From an uncultured bacterium (GTDB lineage Bacteria; Bacillota; Negativicutes; Veillonellales; Veillonellaceae): 64,000 bases of DNA. The stretch lies in NCBI GenBank assembly GCA_905214495.1, contig CAJMLW010000008.1, positions 7,016 to 71,015 on the forward strand, in the 5' to 3' direction. How positions within the stretch are numbered: position 1 is the first letter of the stretch; every line of letters starts with the position of its first letter. A model generated the notes under the pieces. The model was not told the origin of the DNA. It worked only from the letters and a program-made list of their open reading frames with translations, and did no database searches. The position numbers and the translations under genes are program-made. Positions 19,169-27,526 of the stretch are shown piece after piece.

Positions 19169-19779
19169 AACGTCTCCTCTATGCGATTTTCATGATAGGA
19201 ATCAATCATGCGTTGAATTTCACCCTTTACGCGATCATTAACCTCTTTGATAGCCTCAGGTGTCGGTTTAGCTTTACTAACAGGTACCTGTTTACCAATG
19301 ATGCACGCCACTTGGTTTCTCTTCATATCATGAGAGCCGATAATGGCAACTGGGGTAATACCAATTCCTGTACGCAATGCAATGGATGCGGCCCCATCGT
19401 GAAAGCGTCCTAATTTACCATTCTTTTGACGATTACCTTCTGCAAAAATACCTAATACTTTATTATTCTTTAATAGTCCTAAAGCATGACGAATTGCTAT
19501 CTTATCTATAGCTCCACGGTTTAAAGGAAATGCACCAAGCCAGGTACAAAAGAATCTTGAAATTGGATTTACAAATAATTCCTGTTTTGCCATAAAGTGT
19601 ACATGTCTTGGCAATGCATATCCACAAATAGGTGGATCGTTATTACTTAAATGATTTGGCACCACAATAACTGGGCCTTCCATAGGGAAATTATCGCGAC
19701 CATATACCTTTAATCCAAAGCCGACCTTATAGCGCAACCAAAAGGCAGTTCGCCAAAGCCATGTAGAAAATTTGTTCAT
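19159..19779 (-). CDS. plsC: 1-acyl-sn-glycerol-3-phosphate acyltransferase
   Basis: A 206-aa LPLAT-fold acyltransferase that would form phosphatidic acid. The catalytic HX4D motif is NHLSNND (about residue 42) and the glycerophosphate-binding block is FAEGNRQKNG (about 112). There is little membrane sequence beyond the hydrophobic N-terminus. It directly abuts cmk and overlaps ispH-rpsA, the cmk-plsC-ispH order seen in Clostridia. PlsY and GpsA, the earlier steps, lie just downstream at 14-16 kb. Confidence 0.92.
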   Translation of the reverse strand: MNKFSTWLWRTAFWLRYKVGFGLKVYGRDNFPMEGPVIVVPNHLSNNDPPICGYALPRHVHFMAKQELFVNPISRFFCTWLGAFPLNRGAIDKIAIRHALGLLKNNKVLGIFAEGNRQKNGKLGRFHDGAASIALRTGIGITPVAIIGSHDMKRNQVACIIGKQVPVSKAKPTPEAIKEVNDRVKGEIQRMIDSYHENRIEETLWK

Positions 19780-20454
19780 TTAGATTCGCTCCTGTACTAG
19801 ATGTAATATACGTTCTACAGTTTCATCAAATGTCATTTCGCTGGAATCGACCAATACAGCATCCTCTACCTGAATCAAAGGAGATTCCTTTCGATTTTTA
19901 TCCATATCATCACGTTGCATAACACTTTCTTTAATATCCTCTAACGTTTGTTCGTTAACTGTACCTTTCACTTCTAAATAACGGCGCATAGCACGAGCCT
20001 CTACAGAAGCGGTTAGATATATTTTTAATTCCGCATTAGGTAATACGACGGAACCGATATCACGTCCATCCAATATAACGCCACCAGCTTCTGCCATAAG
20101 TCGTTGTCGTTCAACCAAATATTGACGCACACCTTTGTATGAAGCCACTATAGATACAGCATTGTTCACTTGTGGCGTTCTGATAAAATCAGTCACATCT
20201 TGACAAGCAATAAAAACCTTACATGAATCATCACTGGCCTCCATAGTAAGATCTAATTCTGGTAATAATGCTTCCACTGCCGTTTGATTATTTACATCAA
20301 TATGATTATGCAATACAGCCCATGTAACAGAACGGTACATAGCACCTGTATCGATATAAAGATACCCCAGTTTTTTTGCCACTATTTTAGAAATAGATGA
20401 TTTTCCAGCGCCTGCTGGGCCGTCAACAGCAACGGCAATTTTATGTGTATTCAT
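19780..20454 (-). CDS. cmk: Cytidylate kinase
   Basis: The enzyme phosphorylates CMP and dCMP. The P-loop is DGPAGAGKSS (about residue 9), with the typical YIDTGAMYR (about 31) and LDGRDIGSVV (about 128). The ATG at 20454 is preferred because AGGGAA lies just before it and it gives 224 aa, the usual size; the frame is open seven codons further. It is immediately followed by plsC without a gap. Confidence 0.96.
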   Translation of the reverse strand: MNTHKIAVAVDGPAGAGKSSISKIVAKKLGYLYIDTGAMYRSVTWAVLHNHIDVNNQTAVEALLPELDLTMEASDDSCKVFIACQDVTDFIRTPQVNNAVSIVASYKGVRQYLVERQRLMAEAGGVILDGRDIGSVVLPNAELKIYLTASVEARAMRRYLEVKGTVNEQTLEDIKESVMQRDDMDKNRKESPLIQVEDAVLVDSSEMTFDETVERILHLVQERI

Positions 20455-20523
20455 AATTCCCTGTATCACTTTCACAAATTATATAAAATATACTATTCAA
20501 TCATACAGCGTAAAAGGTCTCTA

Positions 20524-21774
20524 TTAAAACGCTTCAGGGTGAGTTATATGCATAGCTGCTACATATCCTGTAGAAAAGGCAGCCTGTAGATTATATCCAC
20601 CTGTAAAAGCATCAATATCCAATACTTCACCTGCACCATATAAACCTTTAACCAACTTAGATTCCATAGTTTTAGGATTAAATTCTTTTAAAGAAATGCC
20701 ACCAGCAGTAACAATTGCCTCTTCTACAGGACGTAATCCTTTCACGGTAAGAGGCATATGTTGCAACATATAACCGATTTGTTGTCGTTCTTCCTTTGAA
20801 ATCTGATTAATCGGTTTTTGTGGATCAATACCGGCCAATTCAATAATCAGTGGTATTAATCGACTTGGTAACAAATCTTTCATCCCATTAATTAATTGTT
20901 TCTTAGAATAGAGATCAAAATCTTTTTGTAATCGTTTATCTAATGTCTCTGGAGATAATGCGGGTTTTAAATTGATATCTAAACCTATAGTGCCAATATT
21001 TTTTTTGCGCATCAATTTTCCCACCGTATGACTAAGAGATAAAACGATAGGACCGGTAATGCCGAAATGGGTAAACATCATTTCCCCAAACATATTGGCT
21101 TGCACCTTATTCTTAGCAACTACAGACAATTCAACATTCCGTAGGCTAAGCCCCATTAAATCTTTTACCCAGGGCTCTTCCGTTACAATCGGTACCAAAG
21201 ATGGACGGATATCGGTAATCTTATGGCCTACTTGAGCCGCCAAAATATATCCATCACCAGTAGAACCGGTAGCAGGATATGATTTACCTCCCGTAGCAAT
21301 AACCACGGCATCAGCGTGATAGGTTTCTTTGTCTGTCACAACACCGATGACAACACTATCATCAACCAAAAGTTTCTTAACTGGTTCCTCAAGATGAACA
21401 TCTACACCATAGTGTTTCATAAGCTTCATAAAGATATTTCGCACATCCAGTGCGGAATCTGAAGCTGGAAATACGCGGCCGCCTCGCTCTACCTTGGTTT
21501 CTAAACCGGCGTCGTGTAATAACTGCAACAAATCTTCATTGGTAAAGCGCTCGTAAGCACCATATAAAAACTTGCCATTGCCCGGTGTATTTTTAATAAA
21601 TTCAGACATATCACAAGCATTTGTAATATTGCAGCGCCCTTTGCCGGTAATGCCCATCTTTTTACCAACATAATTCATTTTTTCGAGAAGCGTTACCTTT
21701 GCGCTTTCTCGACCAGCAATGACAGCAGCCATTAGCCCTGCTGCACCACCTCCAATTACTACGACGCGCTTCAT
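20524..21774 (-). CDS. HI0933/YhiN-like FAD-dependent oxidoreductase
   Basis: A 416-aa flavoprotein with N-terminal dinucleotide-binding motif VVIGGGAAGLMAAV, followed by KMGITGKGRCNITN (about residue 40) and IATGGKSYPATGSTGDGY (about 160). The C-terminus carries TAGGISLKEF and GEVLDIDAFTGGYNLQ-like sequence, all typical of the BaiN/YhiN family. The reaction is unknown for most members. Its start overlaps the rluB stop by 4 nt (ATGA). This gene commonly precedes cmk in Clostridia and Negativicutes. Confidence 0.9.
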   Translation of the reverse strand: MKRVVVIGGGAAGLMAAVIAGRESAKVTLLEKMNYVGKKMGITGKGRCNITNACDMSEFIKNTPGNGKFLYGAYERFTNEDLLQLLHDAGLETKVERGGRVFPASDSALDVRNIFMKLMKHYGVDVHLEEPVKKLLVDDSVVIGVVTDKETYHADAVVIATGGKSYPATGSTGDGYILAAQVGHKITDIRPSLVPIVTEEPWVKDLMGLSLRNVELSVVAKNKVQANMFGEMMFTHFGITGPIVLSLSHTVGKLMRKKNIGTIGLDINLKPALSPETLDKRLQKDFDLYSKKQLINGMKDLLPSRLIPLIIELAGIDPQKPINQISKEERQQIGYMLQHMPLTVKGLRPVEEAIVTAGGISLKEFNPKTMESKLVKGLYGAGEVLDIDAFTGGYNLQAAFSTGYVAAMHITHPEAF

Positions 21775-22496
21775 TTAGAAACTCCTAGTGCTTTAAGTGC
21801 ACTTACTTCACGTTGTGTCAATTGACGAACACCACCGCGCTTTACACCACTTAATGTTAATCCACCATAAGCAATACGTTTTAAATTATGAATTCGGTAA
21901 CCAAAGTGTTCAAACATACGACGTACTTGTCGATTACGACCTTCATGAATAGTAATTTCTACTTCGTGAACCCCATTGTGGTCATCAAATCCTAAATCTA
22001 CAAGTGTAGCAGGTGCTGTCACACCATCTTCAAGAGGCACACCATCAGCGATAATCCGTAAATCTGTATCATTTACACGCCCCTTAATACGAACTTCATA
22101 TGTCTTTTCAATGCCTTTAGATGGATGTGTAAGATTCTGAGCTAATTCTCCATCATTTGTTAAAAGCAATAAACCTTCCGTATGTAAATCAAGTCGTCCA
22201 ATTGGATAGATACGGCGTTTTTCATTTTTAATATAATCCATTACAGTTTCCCGTCCTTGTGGGTCTGTAACAGATGTAATAACACCTTTCGGTTTATTCA
22301 TTAAATAATACACAGGTTTTTCCACGGCTAATAATTGTCCATCAACCATAACCTTATCTTTCATAGGATCAACCTTAACACCCAGTTCGGTCACTTTACG
22401 TCCATTGACACGTACCTTGCCAGACGTAATTAATTCTTCTGCCTTACGACGAGAAGCTACACCACAGCTGGCGATAAATTTTTGTAATCGTTCCAT
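21771..22496 (-). CDS. rluB: 23S rRNA pseudouridine synthase RluB/RsuA family
   Basis: A 241-aa enzyme: an N-terminal S4 domain (ERLQKFIASCGVASRRKAEELI) and a catalytic domain with GRLDLHTEGLLLLTNDG, where the Asp is the nucleophile. RluB-type enzymes modify 23S rRNA near U2605, although the precise target cannot be read here. The ATG at 22496 follows AAAGGA; the frame is open 13 codons further upstream into scpB. It belongs to the scpA-scpB-rluB trio typical of Firmicutes. Confidence 0.94.
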   Translation of the reverse strand: MERLQKFIASCGVASRRKAEELITSGKVRVNGRKVTELGVKVDPMKDKVMVDGQLLAVEKPVYYLMNKPKGVITSVTDPQGRETVMDYIKNEKRRIYPIGRLDLHTEGLLLLTNDGELAQNLTHPSKGIEKTYEVRIKGRVNDTDLRIIADGVPLEDGVTAPATLVDLGFDDHNGVHEVEITIHEGRNRQVRRMFEHFGYRIHNLKRIAYGGLTLSGVKRGGVRQLTQREVSALKALGVSK

Positions 22497-22509
22497 ATTA
22501 TATCCTTTT

Positions 22510-23094
22510 CTATATGTTCTCTGTTCCATCCTCATTAGGAGATTCTATTAAGCTTTCATCTTTCACACTGTCTATTGATAGACCTAACATATCAGACTCT
22601 GCAGAATCTAACTCTTTATGCAGATCATCAATTGAAGTAACACCTGTACTTCGTAGAAATTCATCAGTTGTGCCATACAAAATAGGGCGACCTACCGTAT
22701 CCTTGTGGCCCAACTCAGCTATTAATGAGCGAGACAATAATTGTTTAATTACCTTGTCACTATTAACACCGCGTACCTCTTCAATTTCAGCTTTTGTAAT
22801 TGGTTGTTTATATGCAATAACCGCTAGTGTTTCCATAGCTGCATTAGATAATTTATCCTCTTTTTTACGTATATGACCAATATACATAGCCGATTCTGGT
22901 GCACTTACCAGTTCCACACCAGCAGCAGAGATTCGCACGCGGATACCGCGTTTATGGGATTCTAAATCAGATGCTAAATGATCTATCAATGTCAAGCTAT
23001 CTTGTTTTGAAAGCTTAAATATATCTTGAATGACATCAATAGAAATAGGTTTAGCTGCAGAAAACAATACAGCTTCTAAATCTGATATACCCAT
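22510..23094 (-). CDS. scpB: Segregation and condensation protein B
   Basis: A 194-aa winged-helix protein and partner of SMC-ScpA in chromosome compaction. Family-typical sequence includes ETLAVIAYKQPITKAEIEEV-like helices (about residue 84) and RGVNSDKVIKQLLSRSLI. It begins 1 nt after scpA ends, so the two are translationally linked. An acidic C-terminal tail follows the winged helices. Confidence 0.95.
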   Translation of the reverse strand: MGISDLEAVLFSAAKPISIDVIQDIFKLSKQDSLTLIDHLASDLESHKRGIRVRISAAGVELVSAPESAMYIGHIRKKEDKLSNAAMETLAVIAYKQPITKAEIEEVRGVNSDKVIKQLLSRSLIAELGHKDTVGRPILYGTTDEFLRSTGVTSIDDLHKELDSAESDMLGLSIDSVKDESLIESPNEDGTENI

Positions 23095-23095
23095 G

Positions 23096-23842
23096 CTACT
23101 CCTCCTCTACTTGTACATCCCGTTCACCAATGATAGGTGCGGTAAAAATAATATCATCATTTTCATAAAACATGACTAATTCTTGTTGTTTTAAAAGTTC
23201 TAGTACAGCCATGAATATAGTTACCATACCACTTTTAGATTCTATAGCAACAAGTAGCTCACGAAACGCCAATCGTTCACCACGCATTGCACGACTCGCT
23301 AAGGATACGATCATATCCTCTAAGCTGTATGCATCTTTCTCAACGGTTACTTGACGAACCTGTTGTTCATCTTCAGATTCTACGGTCTTATGTAATACAG
23401 AATAAAATATATCATATAATTTAGATAGTTCTAAATTATAATAACTATCTAAACCTAATACACTCGTTTCCTCAGGGCGACTAAACGCATTCGACTCAAC
23501 CGATGCTTTTTCCATTAAAAGCTGAGTAAAATCTTTTATCTTTTTAAACTCTACTAACTTAGCCACTAATTCATCTCGTGGATCTTCGCTTTCATCGGGT
23601 TCCGGTTCAACCTTAGGTAATAGCATACGGGACTTAATTTGTAATAATGTAGATGCCATTACAAGGAATTCACTACTATAATGGATATCAAAATGATTCC
23701 AATTATCTAGGTATTCTAAATATTGGCTTGTGATTTCAACAATTGGGATATCCGTAATTTCAATTTTATGTTTTTCAATTAAATATAAAAGTAAATCGAG
23801 AGGTCCCTCGAATACATCCAATTTATAATTATAGTCCCCCAT
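23096..23842 (-). CDS. scpA: Segregation and condensation protein A
   Basis: A 248-aa kleisin that bridges the SMC heads. The N-terminal motif VFEGPLDLLLYLIEKHKI is diagnostic, and the C-terminal winged helix (RMERLAFRELL-like, here RGERLAFRELLVAIESKS) contacts SMC. It heads the operon running to ispH-rpsA. A TATAAT on the minus strand at 23883-23888 may be its -10 box, but no clear -35 is seen. Confidence 0.95.
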   Translation of the reverse strand: MGDYNYKLDVFEGPLDLLLYLIEKHKIEITDIPIVEITSQYLEYLDNWNHFDIHYSSEFLVMASTLLQIKSRMLLPKVEPEPDESEDPRDELVAKLVEFKKIKDFTQLLMEKASVESNAFSRPEETSVLGLDSYYNLELSKLYDIFYSVLHKTVESEDEQQVRQVTVEKDAYSLEDMIVSLASRAMRGERLAFRELLVAIESKSGMVTIFMAVLELLKQQELVMFYENDDIIFTAPIIGERDVQVEEE

Positions 23843-23882
23843 GAATCCCCATTCCTTAACGATACTATTTCATAACTATATA

Positions 23883-23961
23883 ATTATATCGTAAATCGAA
23901 AATTTCTTCTACGTTCACCATATATAATTGTATTTTTTAGTATTCTTTGTTATCTTATAAT
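23883..23961. promoter_or_regulatory. Divergent promoter region between scpA and the sulfatase-fold gene
   Basis: This 168-nt AT-rich gap has TATAAT on the minus strand (23883-23888) facing scpA and TATAAT on the plus strand (23956-23961) facing the transferase gene. Neither has a convincing -35 at 17 nt, so both are tentative. Confidence 0.4.
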
Positions 23962-24010
23962 ATGAAGAAAATTATATATTTGTTGTAATCTCCTTTAGAA
24001 AGGATACATT

Positions 24011-25843
24011 ATGTTGTCATCAATGAAATCATTGATTCAAAATCCAATTTTGCGTTTTGGCATTATAGGCATAGTGCTCTACATTGCACTATTTTTTATT
24101 TATGAACCTGTCACATTAGGACTTGATGTAGAGGATATTACAATCCTTGCGGTACCGACCATGGTGGGTATGTTTTTATTCCAATACTTTATGAGTTGTA
24201 CCGTGTTTCATCGTGCGTTCTTAGGATATGGTTTAGTAGGCTTACTGTGGGGACTCACATTTCCATTATTATTTCATTGGTCTTATGTAAAACCTCTATA
24301 TTTCTACGAGTTTGCCAATGATTTTCTATTCGGCTTACTTCTATTTATGGGGCTTTCAGGTATCCAATATTTGGTAACCCAAACGGGACGTCTACAAAAA
24401 TTAACTTCAGCTATACTAGCTTTATTCTCTTCGTTCCTTAGTCTTATTCCATTATTACAAATTGGTTATTATATAACCACCTGGCACTGTTTAACACCAG
24501 CAAGCCTATTGGCCGTATACATGACAAATCCTGAAGAAGCCTTTGGATTCTTAAAAAATGCTGCTGGTATTCCCGGCCTTATCGCTATCGTCATAGGCCT
24601 TATTTTATGGACACTCTTTCTATATTGGTGCAACCTAGGTATGAAACGAGTTGTCGATTTTAATACAACACGTCCTTTGCGATTAGGTGTACTCATCGCA
24701 TCCATGGTAGCATTTATCGTATATGTACCATTCTTCTTATTCCCTCAAACATGTATCGTAGCCAATTGGACTGCTGCCGGTAATTATGTTAAAGAAATGC
24801 AACAGTACAACGATAATCACCATCTTGTATTTGATTCATTCAATTTGGACACAAAGGATACGACACCTACTAAAACGCCTGGAACTATCATTCTCGTTAT
24901 CGGCGAATCCAGTTCTCGTGACTATATGAAGGTCTACAATCCAAAATTCCAATACGATGACACACCTTGGCAAGAGGATATGCGAGATCACAATAAAGAT
25001 TTTATCTTCTTTAATCATGCGTACTCTTCCTACGTACAAACAGTACCAACATTAGAACGTGCCCTTTCAGAGCGCAATCAATATGACGACCGACCATTCT
25101 TAGATTCTGTTAATATTTTGGATGTAGCTAAAAAAGCAGGTTACACCACATCGTGGTTCAGTAACCAAGGCGTATTTGGCGAATACGATACAGCTATTTC
25201 TTTAATGGCTAAAACGGCGGATACTACAAAGTGGGCTCACGAATCCTATGGCTTCTCTGATTTATATGATGAAGCATTATTGCCATTGTTAAAAACAGCT
25301 GATCCAAGTAAAAATAATTTTATAGTAATTCATATTATGGGCAGTCATATTTATTATAATGATCGCTATCCACATGAATTCAGTAAATGGAAAAAAGGTC
25401 CTAATCCTGAGGGGATCGAGGCTTATGCTAATAGTCAGCTCTATACAGATTGGTTGTTACAACAAATCTACACTTATGGTAAAGATAATTTAAATCTTCA
25501 AGCTATGGTTTACTTCTCTGATCATGGTGAAAGCGTTGATAAGTCCCACAATCCAGACACTTTTGATTTTGTAATGACTCACATTCCATTCTGGATGTAC
25601 TTGTCGCCTCAATATCGTGCAGCATATCCTCAAACGGTATCAGCACTCGATAGTCATGAACATCAATATTTCACAAATGATTTGTTGTACGATACATTAG
25701 TCGGTCTCATGCATGCACCAAACAGTCGTTACGATAAAACAAGAGACTTTAGTAATAGTGCTTATCGATTTAATTTACACAATTTAACAACACTATTAGG
25801 TGAACAGCCATTAACAAATGACCCAGTTAATGCAGGTCAATAA
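24011..25843 (+). CDS. Sulfatase-fold phosphoethanolamine transferase (EptA/CptA-like)
   Basis: A 610-aa inner-membrane protein with five or more hydrophobic segments in residues 15-250 and a large outside catalytic domain (about 280-600). The alkaline-phosphatase-type motifs are visible: ILVIGESSSRDYMKVYNP (about 294, nucleophile Ser in GESSS), NHAYSSYVQTVPTLERAL (about 335) and FSDHGES (about 505). These fit enzymes that put phosphoethanolamine on lipid A or core sugars. LTA synthase shares the fold but is less likely because the motifs resemble the CptA/EptC group. It is a single plus-strand gene with its own terminator. The acceptor is unknown. Confidence 0.85.
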   Translation: MLSSMKSLIQNPILRFGIIGIVLYIALFFIYEPVTLGLDVEDITILAVPTMVGMFLFQYFMSCTVFHRAFLGYGLVGLLWGLTFPLLFHWSYVKPLYFYEFANDFLFGLLLFMGLSGIQYLVTQTGRLQKLTSAILALFSSFLSLIPLLQIGYYITTWHCLTPASLLAVYMTNPEEAFGFLKNAAGIPGLIAIVIGLILWTLFLYWCNLGMKRVVDFNTTRPLRLGVLIASMVAFIVYVPFFLFPQTCIVANWTAAGNYVKEMQQYNDNHHLVFDSFNLDTKDTTPTKTPGTIILVIGESSSRDYMKVYNPKFQYDDTPWQEDMRDHNKDFIFFNHAYSSYVQTVPTLERALSERNQYDDRPFLDSVNILDVAKKAGYTTSWFSNQGVFGEYDTAISLMAKTADTTKWAHESYGFSDLYDEALLPLLKTADPSKNNFIVIHIMGSHIYYNDRYPHEFSKWKKGPNPEGIEAYANSQLYTDWLLQQIYTYGKDNLNLQAMVYFSDHGESVDKSHNPDTFDFVMTHIPFWMYLSPQYRAAYPQTVSALDSHEHQYFTNDLLYDTLVGLMHAPNSRYDKTRDFSNSAYRFNLHNLTTLLGEQPLTNDPVNAGQ

Positions 25844-25860
25844 CATACACTAATACAACA

Positions 25861-25897
25861 ATAGCGACGATTGATACATATCAATCGTCGCTATTTT
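25861..25897. terminator. Convergent terminator overlapping the DUF523 stop
   Basis: A 16-bp stem (25861-25876 with 25879-25894, only 2 unpaired bases) begins 17 nt after the transferase stop and ends in TTTT on the plus strand. The same hairpin includes the last codons and stop of the minus-strand DUF523 gene. Confidence 0.75.
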
Positions 25898-26336
25898 GCT
25901 TTATAAGGTCCTGTACATTCTTTTCCGTATAGATATGTATATTGTGTTGTAATAAAAGCTCAGACGTGACACCAATTCCATTTACAAGGGTTCTAGTAAA
26001 TGTACCATCATATATTTCACCATACCCACAGCTTGGACTTTTAGCCTTTAGTAAAGCACACAAACAATTTTTATCTATAGCAATTGCTAAAGCTAATTCA
26101 GCACCCCGTTTAAATTGTTCTGTAACATCTATACCATTTTTTGTTTGGACTCGATCACCTATCCGCTCCGCTGGAGGTCTTGGTGTCAAAAGCCCACCCA
26201 GTACCTCAGGGCATACTGGTATAAGGTTATAGAGGCTCTTAAGTTCTTCCAAATAGTCTATTTGATTATGGTCACCATCATAACGGCAACAAACGCCGCA
26301 AAGGCATTCACTAATTAACAAATTCGATTTACTCAC
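25881..26336 (-). CDS. DUF523 domain protein
   Basis: A 151-aa protein matching DUF523: conserved cysteines at the N-terminus (ISECLCGVCCRYDG), the middle motif VCPEVLGGLLTPRPPAE, and KSPSCGYGEIYDG near residue 102. The Cys pattern suggests metal or Fe-S binding, and no function is established that I can name with confidence. It starts with GTG, preceded by a weak AGG-type site. It stands alone after the tRNA terminator, and its stop lies inside the convergent hairpin. Confidence 0.88.
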   Translation of the reverse strand: MSKSNLLISECLCGVCCRYDGDHNQIDYLEELKSLYNLIPVCPEVLGGLLTPRPPAERIGDRVQTKNGIDVTEQFKRGAELALAIAIDKNCLCALLKAKSPSCGYGEIYDGTFTRTLVNGIGVTSELLLQHNIHIYTEKNVQDLIKQNSDD

Positions 26337-26375
26337 GTTATATACCTACTCGTAAATACAGTTAAAATTATATAC

Positions 26376-26402
26376 AAAAAAAGACTAACTGAAGTTAGTC
26401 TT
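26376..26402 (-). terminator. Terminator of the tRNA operon
   Basis: A perfect 10-bp stem (26381-26390 with 26393-26402, 2-nt gap) is followed on the minus strand by U-rich sequence (26376-26380). It lies 3 nt past the tRNA-Leu CCA end. Confidence 0.9.
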
Positions 26403-26404
26403 AA

Positions 26405-26493
26405 TGGTGCCGAGGACCGGAATCGAACCGGTACGGTTATTTCTAACCGACGGATTTTAAGTCCGTTGCGTCTGCCTGTTCCGCCACCCCGGC
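26405..26493 (-). tRNA. tRNA-Leu (anticodon TAA)
   Basis: Minus-strand cloverleaf with acceptor GCCGGGG pairing CCTCGGC, anticodon loop CTTAAAA (TAA), a long variable arm typical of class II Leu tRNA, T-loop GGTTCGATTCC and encoded CCA. Last of five tRNAs in the operon. Confidence 0.96.
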
Positions 26494-26507
26494 ATGGGTA
26501 ACGATTG

Positions 26508-26582
<75 letters not shown>

Positions 26583-26594
26583 ATATAAAATTAG

Positions 26595-26669
26595 TGGAGC
26601 GGGAAACGAGATTCGAACTCGCGACCCCCGCCTTGGCAAGGCGGTGCTCTACCGCTGAGCTATTCCCGC
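26595..26669 (-). tRNA. tRNA-Gly (anticodon GCC)
   Basis: Acceptor GCGGGAA pairs TTCCCGC, CCA encoded. The anticodon stem-loop CCGCCTTGCCAAGGCGG gives GCC. The T-arm GAGTTCGAATCTC is intact. Confidence 0.97.
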
Positions 26670-26676
26670 ATGTACA

Positions 26677-26752
<76 letters not shown>

Positions 26753-26757
26753 ATGAA

Positions 26758-26833
26758 TGGCGACCCCGATCAGATTTGAACTGACGATCTTCGCCGTGAC
26801 AGGGCGACATGTTAACCGCTACACCACGGGGCC
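26758..26833 (-). tRNA. tRNA-Asp (anticodon GTC)
   Basis: Acceptor GGCCCCG is paired with CGGGGTC, discriminator G, CCA encoded. The anticodon stem-loop GCCCTGTCACGGC gives GTC. First tRNA after the promoter. Confidence 0.96.
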
Positions 26834-26852
26834 GTATCCAAAGTACTTGCTT

Positions 26853-26881
26853 AGTATATCTGTTATCAGAGTTTTTGTCAA
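26853..26881 (-). promoter_or_regulatory. Near-consensus promoter of the tRNA operon
   Basis: Minus-strand -35 TTGACA (26876-26881) and -10 TATACT (26853-26858), spacer exactly 17 nt, about 20 nt before tRNA-Asp. It begins right after the stop of the metallo-hydrolase gene. Confidence 0.92.
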
Positions 26882-26883
26882 CA

Positions 26884-27480
26884 CTATATGTATAAATTCT
26901 TGATGAAGTTTTTTTCATCTCCCAAAGTAGTGCTCTCCCTATGTCCAGGTTCTACTAATAATGCATCATCAAGCTCCAGTATTTTACATAAGCTTTTACG
27001 TAAATCTTCAGCATTGCCATTATAGTTATCACTATTGCCCACATTTTGTTTAAAAATAGTGTCACCTGTATATAGATGACCTTCTATTTCAAAACATACT
27101 GAACCTGCACTATGACCCGGTGTATGATACACCCGTATATGAAATGGTCCAATGTTTAGTATACCTTCTTGCAAAGGAATACATTGGGTGAACATTTTTT
27201 TCTTGTATACACTTGGTCGACGACGAATCAATTGCAATAATTCATGATCTCCATCATGTAGATATGCAGGTATATTATAATGTCCACAAATATCATCAAG
27301 AGCCGACACATGGTCACAATGACCATGTGTTAATAAAACCGCAATTGGTTTAGAATCTCCTACCATCTCAATTATATGTTTACTATGAAATCCAGGGTCA
27401 ATTATGAGAGATTGATTGTCTTTTTTTAATACATAACAATTTGCCTTATACAAGCCTAATGGGCGTTTTATTATTTCCAT
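26884..27480 (-). CDS. MBL-fold metallo-hydrolase (YcbL/glyoxalase II-like)
   Basis: A 198-aa metallo-beta-lactamase-fold enzyme. Metal-binding motif THGHCDHVSALDDI (about residue 51), then YHTPGHSAGSVCFEIEGHLYTGDTIF (about 120-148), and a final His in PGHRE. This pattern fits the small YcbL group of glyoxalase II-like hydrolases, whose natural thioester or other substrate is unclear. It lies 46 nt downstream of trkH with no terminator seen, so it likely ends that operon. Confidence 0.88.
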   Translation of the reverse strand: MEIIKRPLGLYKANCYVLKKDNQSLIIDPGFHSKHIIEMVGDSKPIAVLLTHGHCDHVSALDDICGHYNIPAYLHDGDHELLQLIRRRPSVYKKKMFTQCIPLQEGILNIGPFHIRVYHTPGHSAGSVCFEIEGHLYTGDTIFKQNVGNSDNYNGNAEDLRKSLCKILELDDALLVEPGHRESTTLGDEKNFIKNLYI

Positions 27481-27526
27481 TATACAATCCCTCCCTCATT
27501 ACTAATGCAGTATACAATATAAACCT

